From positions 1 to 64,000 of the forward strand of contig JACYLN010000061.1 in NCBI GenBank assembly GCA_015272515.1: a stretch of DNA of 64,000 nt. The letters are read 5' to 3'. Position 1 is the first letter of the stretch. Each line of letters opens with the position of its first letter. Positions 63,137 through 64,000 of this stretch are shown here, piece by piece. This DNA is from Leptolyngbyaceae cyanobacterium C42_A2020_001. Its GTDB lineage: Bacteria; Cyanobacteriota; Cyanobacteriia; Leptolyngbyales; Leptolyngbyaceae. The position numbers and the translations under genes were made by a program. Under the pieces are notes generated by a model. The model was not told the DNA's origin. It did no database searches and worked only from the letters and a program-made list of their open reading frames with translations.

Positions 63137-63991
63137 CTAGCGCCGATTAGATGCAGCGATTTGGTCGGTAAAGCGTTGAACCAACGACAGCAGCAGTAAC
63201 TTTGCCGCAAACGGAGGTCCATCGAGCAAATAGCGTCGTGCTAACCGCTGAGGTTCTTGAAGTAGGCGATACAACGTTTCAAATCCTAAATTTTGTGCCC
63301 AGCGTGGAGGCCGTTTAATATCCTGAGTAACATAACTAAAACTGATGCCCACTCCTAGCCACCAAGCATTTGGACAAACGTGGCGAATGCGTGCAATCAA
63401 CCGTTCAGATTTGGGAAAACCAACCGCGACATAAATAATATCGGGCTGCGCGCGACGCAGGATTTCTAGAATCTTTTCCACTTGTTCTAGATCTCGCTCA
63501 AACCCTACTGGAGGGCATAGTGTTCCTGCAATTTTTAGCCCCCGATTGCGCTGCCTCAAAATTTCTGCAGCTCTATCTGCTGTGCCTTCATTGCCGCCTA
63601 AAAGAAACACGGAAAGCCCCCGCTTTGCCGCTTCATCTGTAAGGCTATAAATCAAATTGGAACCACAGACCCGTTCTGGTAACGGAACTCCTCTGAGCCA
63701 ACTTGCCCAAACCAGGGTAATGCCATCTGCAACCCGCAGCGTACTACTCTCAACAAGCCGCTGTAGTTCTGGATTGGCAGCCGTTTTACGCAGATTTTCA
63801 AGATTCACAGTGACGCACCAGCCACCACACCCTGTATCGATCGCATCAGCAATAAGTTGTACACACTCAACCTCGGTCACTGGAGCCAGAGACACGCGAC
63901 ACAAATGAACAGAATGCAGGGATTGTTCATCTAGAAAATTGGCGGATTGATGTAAGGGCGACGATTGATCAATTAAATCGAAATCAGGCAT
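63137..63991 (-). CDS. WecB/TagA/CpsF family glycosyltransferase
   Basis: 284 residues. The family motifs are RVADGITLVWASWLRGVPLPERVCG (read as VADGITLVWAS and LPERVCGSNL), FLLGGNEG and YVAVGFPKSER. The usual product is N-acetylmannosaminyl transfer to a lipid-linked sugar, in polysaccharide or teichoic-like synthesis. The first 40 residues are extra compared with the core and have no membrane span. The ATG is close to the window edge; upstream context is cut after 9 bp. Confidence 0.88.
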   Translation of the reverse strand: MPDFDLIDQSSPLHQSANFLDEQSLHSVHLCRVSLAPVTEVECVQLIADAIDTGCGGWCVTVNLENLRKTAANPELQRLVESSTLRVADGITLVWASWLRGVPLPERVCGSNLIYSLTDEAAKRGLSVFLLGGNEGTADRAAEILRQRNRGLKIAGTLCPPVGFERDLEQVEKILEILRRAQPDIIYVAVGFPKSERLIARIRHVCPNAWWLGVGISFSYVTQDIKRPPRWAQNLGFETLYRLLQEPQRLARRYLLDGPPFAAKLLLLSLVQRFTDQIAASNRR

Positions 63992-64000
63992 CTCTAGTCA

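Overview
The window looks like chromosomal DNA of a cyanobacterium, probably a Leptolyngbya-type or other filamentous lineage. The octamer GCGATCGC (HIP1) and its degenerate forms recur throughout. The gene set is cyanobacterial: NTRC (thioredoxin reductase fused to thioredoxin), Vipp1, class II fructose/sedoheptulose bisphosphatase, a CP12-like protein, glutamyl-tRNA reductase, and small families such as DUF3727 and DUF6761. I found no rRNA, no tRNA, no insertion sequence, no CRISPR array and no prophage. It is a dense, mostly housekeeping stretch with short operons and many strand switches.

Layout. 1-2913 (minus, cut by the left edge): a very large acidic, low-complexity protein with repeated LF-type short motifs. 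3409-6821: Crp-type regulator, exopolyphosphatase and a soluble histidine kinase. 6905-10564: a Gld-type ABC transporter operon (ATPase, permease, GldG-like protein). 10596-13436 (minus): 2OG-Fe(II) oxygenase, MscS channel and alanine racemase. 13688-15418: the rpsP-khpA-phoH cluster. 15419-20739 (minus): an exported TpsA-type hemagglutinin followed by an exported TPR-CHAT protein. 20966-25484: NTRC, a mannose-1-phosphate guanylyltransferase and an AAA+ ATPase with a TerB-like N-terminus. 25769-33582: SDR protein, CofE-like protein, GNAT, then the run ruvX - DUF3727 - mltG - yqeG - proB. 33622-41296: response regulator, DUF6761, monothiol glutaredoxin with BolA, a secreted TPR-like protein, an intracellular subtilisin, PlsC-type acyltransferase, TadA, Nudix, a small membrane protein and a CP12 variant. 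41599-44131: glpX and hemA. 44509-52938: GNAT, DUF697 GTPase, Uma2, a 44-residue membrane protein, an ABC ATPase without a permease, fasciclin, DUF2237, ttcA, a PdeM-type phosphoesterase, Vipp1 and thioredoxin. 53039-63991: aminotransferase, GrpB-like protein, two convergent multi-pass membrane proteins, a possible lipoprotein, a DUF1517-like protein, a TVP38/oxidoreductase overlapping pair, HAD hydrolase and a WecB/TagA/CpsF glycosyltransferase.

How the genes relate. Several neighbours suggest shared function. The CP12-like gene is divergent from glpX, so both touch the Calvin cycle. TpsA and TPR-CHAT are both exported and 20 bp apart. The TVP38 membrane protein overlaps a MerA-like flavoprotein. 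GrxD sits beside BolA. Between genes lies a scattered family of inverted repeats with G-rich and C-rich arms. Some of them supply the last codons and the stop codon of neighbouring genes. Several other intergenic hairpins have long stems and loops of about 30 nt.

The best candidates for something little described are the LF-motif protein at the left edge, the CP12 variant lacking the usual central motif beside glpX, and the exported TpsA/CHAT pair. All function statements come from reading motifs by eye; no database search was run.
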